In this document: in pieces, positions 11,124 through 22,910 of the stretch | Numbering within the stretch: position 1 is the stretch's first letter | How the letters are laid out: each line of letters starts with the position of its first letter | From: Ziziphus jujuba | Lineage: Eukaryota; Streptophyta; Magnoliopsida; Rosales; Rhamnaceae | Reading direction: 5' to 3' | DNA length: 64,000 nt | NCBI RefSeq assembly: GCF_031755915.1 | Contig: NC_083381.1 | Span: 2,430,501 to 2,494,500, forward strand | The notes under the pieces: model-generated | The model's database searches: none | The model's input: only the letters and a program-made list of their open reading frames with translations | What the model was told of the DNA's origin: nothing | Translations under genes and position numbers: made by a program

Positions 11124-13243
11124 GTGGTATCAGAGTCCGGTTCATAGGCATCTTCAACAATGGTGGCAAAGTAGGAAATAGAAAAATTCAATGGGAATAA
11201 TTTCTCATTGTGGAAAATGAGAATAAAAGCAGTTTTAAAAAAAGATAACTACTTGGCGGCAATTGAAGGAAGGCCCTTAGAAATCGTTGACCACGGCAAG
11301 TGGAACGAGATGGATGGCAATGCTATTGTTAATCTACACCTAGCACTAGCCGATGAAGTATTGTCATGCGTGGGGGAGAAAAAGACGGCAAAAGAAATAT
11401 GGGACACTCTGATAAAAGTATATGAGGCCTGAAGAAAATCTATTGCCTTTGGGACAATTAGATAATAGTGGGTGTAAAAACCCATATTCAAGATGGGATT
11501 ATAAAAAATAATTTAAGGCTCACTTATGGTGATGAAAGTGGAAAAGATAGCTGCAAATCTGTACATGCTTAAAGGAGAAACACAATAAGAAAGAGAAGCA
11601 TCCAGAGCGTCAACAAGCTTTGTAGAAGAATCAACGATGATGCGGCACCATAAGCTTGGCCACATGTTGGAATGAGGTTTGAAGATTCTTGCTGAACAAA
11701 AGCTTCTTTTAGGGCTCAAAAAGGTTTCATTACCATTTTGTGAGCATTGTGTTATTAATAAGCAGCACAAATTAAAGTTTAGCAGTTCTAATGCTAGAAG
11801 CAAAGCTATCTTAGAGCTAATCCACTTTGATGTTTGGCAAGCACCAATTCTGTTCCTAGGAGGTGCAAGATACTTTGTATCTTTTATTGATTACTCTAGG
11901 AGATGTTGGGTGTATCCAATCAAAAGGAAAGCAGATGTATTTCCAGTTTTCAAAATATTCAAAGCACGGGTGGAACTTGAATCTAAGAAGAAGATCAAGT
12001 GTTTGAGGATGGACAATAGAGAAGAATATACTGGTGAAGAATTTGATAGCTTCTGTTAATAAGAAGGTATCAAGAGGCAGTTCACAGTGGTATACACTCC
12101 ATAGCAAAATGGAGTAGCAGAGCAGATGAACAGAACCTTGTTGGAACGGACAAGAGCGATGTTGAGAACTGTAGGGATAGCCAAGTCATTTGGGCCAGAA
12201 GTAGTTAAGACCGCTTGCTATATGATCAATCGGTCACCATCAAACGCAATTGATCTGAAAACGCCGATAAAGATGTGGACTGGTAAGCCAGCTGATTATT
12301 CTTGTTTCCATATATTTAGAAGTCCTGCTTTTGTTATGTATAATGCCCAAGAAATATCAAAGTTGGATCCAAAATAGAAAAAGTGTATTTTCTTAGGGTA
12401 TGCTAATGGAGTGAAGGGGTATCACCTATGGGATCCCACTACCCACAACGTAATAATCAACAGAGATGTGAAAACTACATTTCTTTATGGGAAATTTGAA
12501 GAAGAGATTTATATGCTCAAACCAGGAGGTTTTTGAAGAAAAAGGGAAGGAGAACTTGGTTTGCAGGTTGAATAAATCTCTATATGGTCTCAAACAGGTG
12601 CCTAGATGTTGGTATAAGAGATTTGATCCCTTCATCATAAGCCTTGGATACAACAGACTTAGTTAAGATGCTTATGCTTACTACAAGAGACTTGACGACA
12701 TGTTGGTAGTAGGCCCCAACAAATATCGCATTAAAGACTTGAAGGCACAATTGGCTAGGGAGTTTAAAATGAAGGACTTAGGACCAGCAAACAAGATTCT
12801 AGAGATGAAAATTTACCAAGACAGAAATAGTAGGAAGATTTGGCTTTCTCAGAAGAACTACTTCAAGAAAATTTTGCAGTGTTTCAACATGCAAAAGTGT
12901 AAGCCAATTCATACCCCTCTTCGTATTAATTTCAAGTTATCATCAAGTATGAGCTGAAAAAGAATGGAAATGTCTCTAGTATTGTATGCATCAGCAGTGG
13001 ATAGTTTAATGTTCACTATGGTTTGCACAAGACTAGACATTGCATAACAGTGGGAGCGGTTAGTCAATACATGGCAAATCCTGGTGGAGAGCATTAGAAT
13101 GCTATGGAGAGGATCCTGAGATATGTGAAGGGTATCTCAAATGCTGCATTATGTGATGGAGGATCAGACTTTACTGGTACATTATGTGGTTTAGATATTC
13201 CATTGGCTTGGTAAAAACATGAGCAGCATGGGAATAAAAATTC

Positions 13244-13530
13244 TATTAAAAATTTGTGTTGTGGCGCACACAGTTACAGCTAAAGTCGAAATTATAAAGC
13301 AAGAGAAATTTGTGTGTAAAATACTCAAATAAAATACCCACAAAATAATTGGCAATTGTAGAAGGATTTTATTATAGCAAAAGAATATAATAATTTTTCT
13401 CTAAAAGAAGAAGAGCACAATTAACGATACCCTCTCTTTTATAATAGGAGAAAACACACACTTTCTCTCTTACAAAAGAAAGACATAAGTATTTAGGAAA
13501 GACTATTTTTCTCTCTCATACTATCTAGTC
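13244..13530 (+). repeat. Truncated 3' LTR segment of the copia remnant
   Basis: This matches the left arm of the 5' LTR in direct orientation and the right arm in inverted orientation (shared AGAAATTTGTGTGTAAA, AATAATTGGCAATT and GAAGGATTTTATTATAGC). It stops near ATACTATCTAG, where the arm homology ends, so the LTR loop and second arm are absent. Confidence 0.75.
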
Positions 13531-13799
13531 CGTCAAACAATTTAATTACCAAAAGAAAAAAAAAAAAAAGAAAAGAAAAGAATCCCTCAAATAATTCCTT
13601 CACATTCCAGTTGTCCTCTATATTCAGGATGCATGTGTAGTTCAAGAATCATCATGGTCTCTCGCTTTGTGGACATAGAAAATGCCCCAGAAGACGCTAA
13701 TAGAACATCTCTAAAGAATAATAGATGGTAACTACCTCAATTTTATATTATTAGAAGAGAATATTATCAAATTTTTTTAAGGATAACGCTACTAATTGA

Positions 13800-15250
13800 T
13801 ATCCTCTCTATGTTTGCATTTGTATACATATTATGCCGATTAAAAAAAAGAGAAAAAAGACATTCCATATTTTTCCCTTACTTCAGTCCCATATGGCTTA
13901 AGTGAGCAGAGGAGAAACAGATATAAACAAGAAACAGAGATGAACAAACAGTGGTATCCATTTGGACGGTTTCGATGGGACCTCTCTGATCAAGCTGAAG
14001 CTCTTCCCCTTCTTTCCCATGGCTTTGCAGTCATCCACCTGTATAGCCATCTTAATCTCTCTTCAAGATCGTTAATTGTTGGAAAAATAACAGGAAATAA
14101 AGAAAGAGCAGAGGTGCTTTAAGAGTACAGAGAGTAGAAAACAGAGGAGCTCATGATGGGTTTTGATCGATTTTGTAGTTCATGCATTCTCTGATGTGAA
14201 ATTCTTTGTGGAAACTTCCAATCGAGCCACAGGGTCTGTGTTCATCCTCATGCCTTTTTGTTTTAATTACTTTTTTCTAGATTTGGATGTGAGCTTTTTT
14301 CTTCTTTTGGTTTTGAATTAGATAGATAACGATTTGCTTGAGTTCATTTTATATTTTTCTCTGTTAGAAAAGAAAGAAATTTTTGTCCAATAATGAAATA
14401 TTGGCTAGTAGCAAAGAAAAAAAAGCTTGATTGAATGAAATTCTTGGCTGTTTTCTACCTTCTTTATACTGGATTTTATCTATTTCATAAAATAAAGCTT
14501 CATAAATGCCATTACTATTAGTACTAGTTAAACCCAAGTAAATAACACTCTTAATTTGTAGTTCTTATACCAATTTGGAGATATAGTACATGCATTTGGA
14601 AAAGATAGAAGGTGGAGGGTGCATTAGAATTTCGTGGATTGACGGAGGGTACAATGTTATAGAGTTAATTTGCAAACTTTGTTGAACAAGTATTTAACAC
14701 AATGATGCCACCGAAGCTAATATTAGATTTGCACCTCATTTTCTAAAAAATCATATAAGCTCGCCATAGTCTGCTTTTGCGACTGACTAAATTGTCACAC
14801 TATTATGCTATTGCATTTATTTCATATCCTCGAGGAAAACTTTGGAATTTGATGTTGTAGTCAATACTTTTTTTTTTTTTTTGGTGGTTCATCTATGCAT
14901 TTTATGATCCTTTCATACCAATTCACATAAGGTGCTATGATGTTGACAACAATTATTTAAGTACTCATTAAACCCTTTTGTGTGTCTACTCGTCTAGTTT
15001 GTTTGCTACAATTAAGTAGGAAACCGGGTCCATTATTAAGTGGCAGTAACACAAAGTAGAGAAGAAAGCCTATATATCACATGACCTTCCTCTGACCAAA
15101 CTACTTTTTTTATCGCATAATCCGAGATACACCAGAGTGTCCTCTAGCCTTTAGCTTGATGTTTGACATAAATGCTTTATTTTTGGAACAACGGAGGATG
15201 GCCAGAGCTACTACTTCTACTGGACATAAACCTTGCTTCTAAGATTGAAT
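13800..15250 (-). repeat. GULLO 3'-flank repeat, copy B (inner part of left inverted-repeat arm)
   Basis: This is the reverse complement of about 18,230-19,750. Landmarks are the text around 13,940-14,100 against 19,560-19,720, and around 15,100-15,240 against 18,270-18,390. It is also similar, in direct orientation, to the gene 1 downstream flank (280-1,260). It lies downstream of the minus-strand GULLO fragment at 15,245-15,668. The 60-codon frame at 13,940 lies inside the repeat and is not supported as a gene. Confidence 0.8.
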
Positions 15251-15668
15251 TGACGAGAACAAACCCTTGCATCCTTGAAAACTTTACCAAGAGTACACTA
15301 ATAGCCCTTGCTTGGGGCACAATGAATATCCTTTTGGCATATGCACAGGCCTTCCAATGCACAACCTTGGCTGAATATGGTTATCCCACTCTGCAGTCGT
15401 GGAAATTTGATCGGTCCATTCACTAGAGAAGAGCCCCATTGGATAATACAATTTCTTTACAACCAAGAACTTGTTAGCATTTTTGTACTTTTTAGTCACC
15501 TCATCAAATGCTATGTTTTGATTCTTCCCCCAATGCGGCAATGCCCCGTTTATGATCACCGCCATTTGCTCTATTTCTTCGAGGATGTCCTCGTAAAGCC
15601 TTGGAATCAAGGGATTTTTTCTTCGGTAATATGTGAGATCAAAGTCCACGGCTTCTTCTACGTTCCTG
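15245..15668 (-). pseudogene. GULLO pseudogene fragment, C-terminal part
   Basis: On the minus strand this encodes the last third of a GULLO protein. It starts near FDLTYYR and runs through LYEDILEEIEQMA, PHWGKNQNIAFDEV and [13 protein letters not shown] frameshift follows that last motif. In the parental frame there is a TAG at the codon matching Phe in KGYFC of the intact gene. Upstream exons are missing, and the fragment abuts a plus-strand GULLO copy at about 15,669, head to head. It cannot encode a working enzyme. Confidence 0.85.
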
Positions 15669-16780
15669 GATTGCAGTGTGTGTAGAGCTCACAATGTGGT
15701 GTACCCCAAAACCGAGGAGGAGCTCATTTCAGCGGTGGCTTTTGCAACCAAGAAAGGGTAAAAAATAAAGGTGGCAACCCGTTACTCTTACAGCATTCCC
15801 AAGCTAGTTTGTCCAAGTGGCCAAGATGGGCTACTCATAAGCACCAAAAATCTAAGTCGTGTATTGAAGATCGATGAGGAAGCAAAGACGATAACTTTAA
15901 AGTTTGGTGTGCCACTAAAAGAGCTTATAAATGAAGTTGCCAATGCAAGGCTTGCCTTGCCATATACACCCTCTTGGTTGGGCTTGACCATCAGAGGTTT
16001 GTTAAGTACTGGTTCCCATGGCAGCATGTTGTGGGGTAAAGGAAGCTCGGTTCATGATTATGTTACCGAACTTAAAATTGTCAGCCCAGGAAGTCTTGAA
16101 GATGAATATGTCAAGGTTCGGGTACTTAAGGATGGTGATGAAGAACTGGGTCGTGCTTGGAAGAAACTACGGAAGGGGAAGTGGAAGAGAAAGATAAAAA
16201 GGGTTATCCTCTGTTAAAAACTTCATTCAAGATGTGCAAGAGCTTGTTAAGCTACAAGCTAAGGCTCTGTGTGGTCTTGAACTCTACAATGGGATTTTCA
16301 TACGCTATGTTACAGTCTCTAGCACTTACCTGGGCAAAGAAGATGCAGTGAATTTCGATATCACATATTATCGAAGCCACGATGTAATGACTCAGGCTTT
16401 ACGAGGATATCATTGTGGAAATAGAGCAAATGGCATTGATCAAATACAGGGCATTGTTGCACTGGGGGAAGAATCGCAACATAGCATTTGATGGGGTGAT
16501 TAAAAAGTATAAAAATGCTGACAACTTCTTGGCAGTAAAGAAATCGTATGATCCAATGGGGCTCTTCTCTAGTGAATGGACTGACCAAGTTCTTGGACTG
16601 TAGGGTGGGATAACCATTTTCAAAGAAGGTTATGCACTGGAAAGTTTGTGCATATGCCAAGAGAATATTCACTATGCCCCAAGCAAGGGCTATTTCTGTA
16701 CTCCTGGTAAAGTTTTCAAGGATGCAAGGGTTTGTTCTCGTCGAAATCAAGTTGGTGATGTTCTCGTCGACATCAAGTAA
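15669..16780 (+). pseudogene. GULLO pseudogene, exons 1 and 4 fused, internal deletion
   Basis: Similarity to the intact gene starts at CRAHNVVYPKTEEEL (about residue 59 of the parent), so the signal peptide and start are absent. The PCMH region continues to VKVRVLKDGDEE (about 16,148) and then jumps straight into exon 4 sequence. Exons 2 and 3 and both flanking introns are gone, and a second gap joins the acidic region to the SSVKNFIQDV segment. Stops include TAA just before KIKVATRYS and TAG at LGL*GG (about 16,601). A frameshift lies near 16,400. It ends at TAA 16,778-16,780, the same stop context as the intact gene. The simultaneous loss of introns with exons 2-3 looks like a deletion, not retroposition. 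Confidence 0.88.
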
Positions 16781-17570
16781 GTGATCTTAGAAGCCATGTT
16801 TATGTCGAGTAGTAGCCGTCAATGGCTCCATCCTTTGTTCAATAAATAATGTGAATATTTCAGAGATCAAGCTAAAGGCTGGAGGACTCTCTCTTGCGTA
16901 TCTTGGCTCTTGTAAGAAATAAACTATGAAGGATATTATTCCTACTACTACTTAATAAAGAATCTGTTTGATAACCTTTTTTTTTCTTTTTCTTTTTTTA
17001 TTGTGTGTGTTTTCTGTTTTGATTTAGCTTCAAGATTTTGATAAACTAGAAAAAGTTGTAATTGTTGCAAACAAACTAGAATAGGAGACAAATACAAGGG
17101 GAAGCTTTTTATAATTTTCCATGAGATCCTTGCTAGAAATATAATATAACAATAAAAAAGACAAAAACAAGAATTAATTTAAATAAAGAAACTAGTGTCG
17201 ATTGGGTTAAATAAAGTTCAACTAAGTTTGCAAGTTAAATTATGTGGAGCATTCAAAACGATTGAGCAAACTCTTCGTCTTTATAACATTTTGTACTCTT
17301 CTACGATCCATGAAAATTCTAATGCACCCTTCTAAATGCATGTACTGTCCTTCAAACAGGTATGAGAACTACAAACTAAGGGCCTCTTAGTTTTAATGAG
17401 CATTAATAGTAATAGCATATACGGACTTTATTTAAAAAATATAGAAAGAACTCAAGCAAAAGTTTACTATTTAATTCAAAGAGGAAAGAGAAAAAAGCTC
17501 ATGTCCAAATCCCAAAAAAGCAATTGAAACAAAAATTCAGGAGGATTAACACAGATATGTAGCTCGATTG
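16781..17570 (+). repeat. GULLO 3'-flank repeat, copy C
   Basis: This directly follows the plus-strand pseudogene and is close to the reverse complement of 280-1,268. Shared blocks include GATCTTAGA, TTTATGTCGAGTAGTAGCCG and TTCCTACTACTACTTAATAA. It therefore moved together with that gene copy as one unit. Confidence 0.85.
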
Positions 17571-17599
17571 GATGTTCCCAGAATTGACTTTCAGATCAG

Positions 17600-17900
17600 A
17601 AAATGCATGAACAACAAAATTGATCAAAACTCATCACGAGATCCTCTGTTTTATGCTTTGTACTTTCAAAGCTCCTCTATTTTTTTTTTCTTTTATTTTA
17701 TTTTGCCCCACAATTTATGATCTTGAAGAAAAACCAAAATGCCTAGACATGTAGATGGATGCAAAGACATGGGAAAGAAAGGCAAGAGCGTCAACTGATC
17801 AGAGAGACCCAATCAAAATCGTCTAAATGGATTCCACTGTTTATTTATCTCTGTTTCTGCTATGCTCGTTTGAGCCCCATGGAAACCAAAGTGCAATGGA
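17600..17900 (+). repeat. Partial copy of the inverted-repeat outer flank
   Basis: The text around 17,730-17,880 (CTAGACATGTAGATGGATGC ... TCCACTGTTTATTTATCTC) repeats in direct orientation at about 19,565-19,710, and inverted at about 13,940-14,080. It is a third copy of this flanking sequence and has no supported coding content. Confidence 0.7.
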
Positions 17901-18229
17901 CAAAATAAACATTTTTTTAAGCAGCATAATATGCATACAATACAAATATAACAGAAGCTGTTAATTTGAAGCATTATTCTTGGAACTTTTTTTGTTTTGG
18001 TCTTTTTTTTTTTGTGAAATATTCTTGGAACGTTTTGTTGTACTACGAATATTATCCTCTAACAATATAAAATTGAGGTTACATTGTTCTTCAAAGATGT
18101 TCCAGTAGCGTCTTGTACATTTTCGGTTTCCACAAAAAAAAATAACAAAAAAAAAAAAAGCCACGAAAATTAAAGAAATATAGCCTGTAACAAGGGGAAT
18201 ATGTGGGGAATTGTATGAGGGATTAGGTC

Positions 18230-18413
18230 GTAAGTTAAAAAGGTTATGGTCCAATGTGAAATCAGTCTTAGAAGCAAAGTTTATGCCAGTAGAAGCAGTA
18301 GCTCTGGCCCTCCTCCGTTGTTCCAAAAATAAAGCGTTTATGTCAAACATCAAGCTAAAGGCTGGAGGACACCCTGGTGTATCTGGGATTAAACAATAAA
18401 AAAAAAAAATTAA

Positions 18414-18453
<40 letters not shown>

Positions 18454-20110
18454 AGCTTGGTTAGAGGAAGATCCTGTGATATATAGGCTTTCTTCTCTAC
18501 CTCGTGTCACTGCTACTTAATAAAGGACAACCCGGTTTCTCCACTTAATTATAGCAAACAAACTAGACGAGTAGACACACAAAAGGGTTTAATAAGTAAT
18601 TAAAATAACTGTTGTTAACATCATAGCACCTTATGTGAATTGGTATGAGAGGATCATAAAATGCATAGATGAACCAAAAAACTAAAAAAAAAAAAAAAAA
18701 TATTGACTGCAACATCAAATTCCAAAGACTTCCATGAGGATGTGAAATAAATGCAATAGCACAATAGTGTGACAATTTAGTCAATTGCAAAAGCAGACTA
18801 TGGCTATCTTATATGATTTTTTAAAAATTGAAGTATCAAATCTAATATTAGCTTTGGTGACATCATTGTGTGAAATACTTGTACAACAAAGTTTGCAAAT
18901 TAAATTATGTTGAGTATCCAAAACATGTGAGCAAACTCTTCGTCTCTATAACATTTGTACCCTTCTTTATTCCACGAAAATTCTAATGCACCCTCCACCT
19001 TCTATCTTTTCCAAAATGCTTGTACTGTACCTCCAAATTGGTATAAGAACTACAAATTAAGGTTCTCTTGGTTACTAAGGTTTAACCAGTACCGATAGTA
19101 ATAGCATTTATGAAGCTTTATTTTCTGAAATGGATAAAATTCAGGATAAAGAGAGCAAAAAACAGCGAAGTATTTCATTTTGTTAAGATTCTTTTTTTTT
19201 CCTACTAGCCAATATTTCATTATTGAACAAAAATTTATTTCTTGTCTATCAGAGAAAAATATAAAATGACTCAAGCAAATCGTTAACTCTTTAATTCAAA
19301 ACCGAAAGAAAAAAAAAGTTCACATCCAAATCCAGAAAAAAGTAATTGAAACAAAAAGGCATGAGGATTAACACAGACCCTGTGGCGTGATGGAAAGTTT
19401 CCACAAAGAATTTCTCATCAGAGAATGCATAAACAACAAAATCTATCAAAACCCATCATGAGCTCTTCTGTCTTCTACTCTCTGCACTTTTAGAGCTCCT
19501 TTATTCTTTCTTTCTTTCCTGTTATTTTTCCCACAAGTTACGATCTTGAAGAGAGATTAAGATGGCTAGACATGTGGATAACTGCAAAACCATGGGAAAG
19601 AAGGGGAAGAGGTTCAACTTGATCAGAGAGGTCCCATCAAAACCGTCCAAACGGATACCACTGTTTGTCCATCTCTGTTTCTTGTTTATATCTGTTTCTG
19701 CTCTGCTCACTTTTGCCATATGGAAATGAAGTACAAGGGACAAAATACGCCGTGTTATTATTGTTTTTTTTTTTAATCAGCATAATATGTATAAAATTGC
19801 AAATATAGAGATGATCTCAATTTTCAGCATTATCCTTGGAAAGTCATCCATGCAAATTGACATGTAGGTCCTGAACAAAAAAATCTTTAAAGCCATGCCC
19901 ACCAAAATTCTTTATTCAGATTCAGAAAAACCCATAAAACGAAATCGGATGAGGGAGGATTCAAGGAGAAATCCAGAGATGCTTTTGAAGGATTCAAGCA
20001 GGGCTGGATATATTCTCATCCAAAACTCGATCAGTAATTTGAAGGTAATTTTTTTATTTACTTTCTGTGATGTTAAACTGGGGAAGAAGATCAAGTTGAT
20101 CTTTTTTGAA
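18230..20110 (+). repeat. Right arm of the inverted repeat (GULLO 3'-flank copy D and beyond)
   Basis: About 18,230-19,750 is the reverse complement of about 13,800-15,250, and about 19,845-20,110 is the reverse complement of about 8,690-9,000. No GULLO coding sequence accompanies this copy; only a short piece just before it (from about 18,250) resembles the region at the end of the gene. Poly-A runs occur at 18,400-18,450. Frames inside this repeat were not accepted as genes. Confidence 0.8.
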
Positions 20111-20449
20111 ATAAGTATCCTAACTTAAAATTAGGAGAATTTGGTTCAGTGCCCTTCTTTTAGAGGGCTTAATGAAATATATTCTCTCCACTCAAATATT
20201 TTGTAATTTTCCTATATATTTTTAAATATTTCCAAATTATCCTTATTTAATATAAAATTAGGAAAAATCAAGCAAAATTCATTTTTTCTGCCGATAAAAT
20301 ATCTTCTTTTCTCCTTCTTTCACTCGTACTTTCGACAAACTTTCAAAACTAAATTTTGATAAGGCATAACAAACTGATTGACAAAAGAGAAGATGAGGAA
20401 AAAAAGCACCATCAAAACACAAATTCTAACCCTATAGAAATTAAAAAGT

Positions 20450-21700
20450 TATGGACAAGATGTTGATGTTTTTGATGATGAGAGTTACTCAATGTTCGAT
20501 ACGGATGCTTTGGAAGAAGAAGTCAGGATGCTGTTTGAGAATTCTCTTCCTCCTTATCAAACCAATTCAGTCTCGATGAGTTTGTAAAGCTGGGTTTTTT
20601 TTTTTTTAATAATTTTTTTTATGTTTGCCAAATATTTGGAAGTCAATGTGGTTTCAATGGGATGGAAAAGGACATTCAATTTTCTATTTGGGGATTGAAG
20701 TTCGAGGAAGAATTGGCAATTAAAATTTGGATGGTCTGGTATCAACCCACTTTGCTATTATTCTAAAATTTGGTAAAAGTTTGCAACTTTTTTTTTAATT
20801 AAAATAATAATAATAAGTTTTTTTTTTTTTTTTTTTTTTGAGGTGGATGTAGAAACTTTCTGGAATGATGGCTTTTGATGAGCACATCACCAAATTTATT
20901 TTTAAGCTTTACAAGGGAAATCTTTACGTTAATCATAGATTGAGTGGTATTTAAGTGATCTTGTCATCTTGTATCTATAAGAATTGTTTATCTATTATTA
21001 TTGTCTGGTTCTAGATGATGAGAAAATTAACCAAAAGGAAATTAGTCGAAAGTAGAAGAGGCAGAAAAGTACAACTAAAAATGTAGGCAAGAATCCACTT
21101 TTTGGGTTTTGTTTTAATAATAAAATAAAATTAAAACTTGAGAACCAGAAAAAAAAAATAAAAAAATTAGAAATTTCTAAGATATAATGAAACTGTTCTT
21201 TCATTATTTTAAGTTGGTAGTTCTTTCTCTTACAGAAAGAAAAAGAGTAGGAAAAAAAAAAAAAAGAACAAGGAGAAGAAGCAATTAGTGAAGAATTTAT
21301 AGTTTCTAAACCTTTTTAAATTTCAACTGCAGATCCCTGACTATCTTCTTCCGAAAGTTGCAATAGTTGGAAGGCCAAATGTTGAAAAGTCAGCATTAAT
21401 TATTTAATCGTCTTCTAGGGGTATTGTATGATGAAGTCTAGCCTTGCATTTAGCATTTACTTTGGAGAACATGACTCTTAATTTAAGTTTTTAACAATCT
21501 GTAACTTGAATTCACTTTTATTTTAATACATCACAAAGAAGCATGGCAATTGTTGTTGATGAACCTTGGGTAACAAGGGATCGCTTGTATGGTAGATCCT
21601 TTTGGAGTGATTACGAATTCATGGTTGTAGACATTGGTAGAGTTCTTACACTTTCAAAATCACATGCTAATAGTAAGTGGAGATCTATCTTGAAATCTAT
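20450..21700 (+). pseudogene. Fragment of a chloroplast-type Der (EngA) GTPase gene
   Basis: Three pieces in gene order resemble the N-terminal part of plant chloroplast Der. An acidic segment at about 20,460-20,580 reads DVDVFDDESYSMFDTDALEE. A basic segment at about 21,013-21,090 reads DDEKINQKEISRK then KRQKSTTKNV. The first G domain start is at about 21,333-21,395 ([21 protein letters not shown]). A fourth piece at about 21,541-21,660 contains AIVVDEPWVTRDRLYGRSF and FMVVDIGRVLTLSKS. Intron-like sequence separates them, so the fragment came from genomic DNA. The P-loop reads GRPNVEKS instead of GRPNVGKS, and stops occur between segments; the rest of the gene is absent. It is a different paralog from the intact Der gene at 37,104, because the surrounding sequence is unlike it. 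Confidence 0.8.
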
Positions 21701-21917
21701 GTAAAGTATACTCATCTATAAAATCTTGCACAGTATCATCATTGTTCACTATCTATCTTGAAATCTATGTGTATTTTACTTATGCTATGTAAAAATTAAG
21801 CAATGTTCTTATTAATAGTTGCTAGATGTATGGTTTGTATTTTGTTTACGCTATCTTAATAGCAGCTGAAAAAATTATCAATGAGAATTTTCTTAAGCTT
21901 TAATTTCCATTTCTTAT

Positions 21918-22910
21918 CATTTATTCCTTAAGTTGCATTCAATAAATGTATTACTACAAATTCTATGGTATTATATACAATATAAAAATAATTGTAATAA
22001 GATATGGAATGATTTAAAAAAAAATAACATAAAAAATCACCGAAATGCTTAGCGAGAATACGGATAGAGGCCATCGATAATTTTTCTAACAAATATATTA
22101 CTATCTGGAAAAATTACCAACAGGCGCTATCGTGATTATCGACAGGTCATTGGTAACTTTAGTTGCACAAAAGTTTTTTTCTTAATGGGTTAATTTGTTT
22201 TTTCTTTTTCCTTTTGTTTTTAATGATTTTTTAAGTTGTATTAAATACTTGTATTAGTACAAATTCTATGCTGTCACAGATAATAAAAAATAATTATAAT
22301 AACATATGGAGTGTTATTTTAAAAAAAAAAATAACATAAAAATTACCAACATGTTTATCAACATATGGATTATCATTAAAAATAAAAAATGACATATAAA
22401 ACTACCGAAATAATTATCGGGAATATCGATAGGGGTCATTAGTAATTTTTTCAACAAATATATTACTATTTGAAAAAATTACCAACAGGCGCTATCAAGA
22501 TTACTGACGGATCATTGGTAATTTTGGTTCAAAAATTTTTTTTTTCTTAATGGGTTAATTTGTTTTTTTTTTTCTTTTGTTTTTATCATTCCTTAAGTTG
22601 CATTAAATAAATGTATAATTACAAATTCTATGGTGTCATATATAATATAAAAATGTTATCATTAACTAAATGACAAGTATATTTCTCTTGAAAAAATTAC
22701 CAATAGAGACTATCATGATTAGAAATGAATCGTTGGTAATTTTGGTTGCACATTTTTTTTATGCCATAATTTGTTCTTTTTCTTTTATTTTTTGCTCATT
22801 CCTTAAGTTGCATTGAGTAAATTTATGAATACAAATTCTACAATATCATATATAACATCAAAATAATTATAATACCATAAATTGATTATAAAACAAATAG
22901 GGTGCCATAA
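21918..22910. repeat. Tandem repeat array of ~200-370-bp units, transposon-subterminal-like
   Basis: About three and a half units start near 21,918, 22,227, 22,592 and 22,800, each with TTAAGTTGCATT and ACAAATTCTA. Three of them contain AAAAATTACCAA followed by a GCGCTATC-like and ATCATTGGTAA-like motif. Short GC-containing motifs on an AT-rich background resemble the subterminal repeats of CACTA-type plant transposons, but I could not identify terminal inverted repeats. Similar GGTAATCAAG/AATTACCGAAG motifs occur near 26,780-26,850, which might mark the other end. Assignment is tentative. Confidence 0.5.

Larger units (their letters stand above)
10398..13530 (+). mobile_element. Degenerate Ty1/copia retrotransposon remnant
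   Basis: The order is 5' LTR (about 10,398-11,123), a tRNA-Met-type primer-binding site from 11,125, gag, integrase, reverse transcriptase, RNase H remnants and a truncated 3' LTR-like segment (about 13,244-13,530). Gag is recognisable at about 11,170-11,430 (LWKMRIKAVLKKDNYLAAIEG). The integrase zinc region (HHKLGH ... CEHC) starts at about 11,640 and the core (HFDVW ... FIDYSRR) runs to 12,350. RT (LNKSLYGLKQ) appears at about 12,555, and later RT/RNase H text runs to about 13,190. The protease and most of RT are missing, and many stops and frameshifts are present, so the element is non-autonomous and inactive. It lies within the interruption of the left arm of the GULLO inverted repeat. 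Confidence 0.9.

Noticed and set aside
13940..14122. 60-codon frame (MNKQWYPFGRF...)
   Set aside because: It sits in the repeated GULLO 3' flank; other copies (17.7 and 19.6 kb) break the frame.
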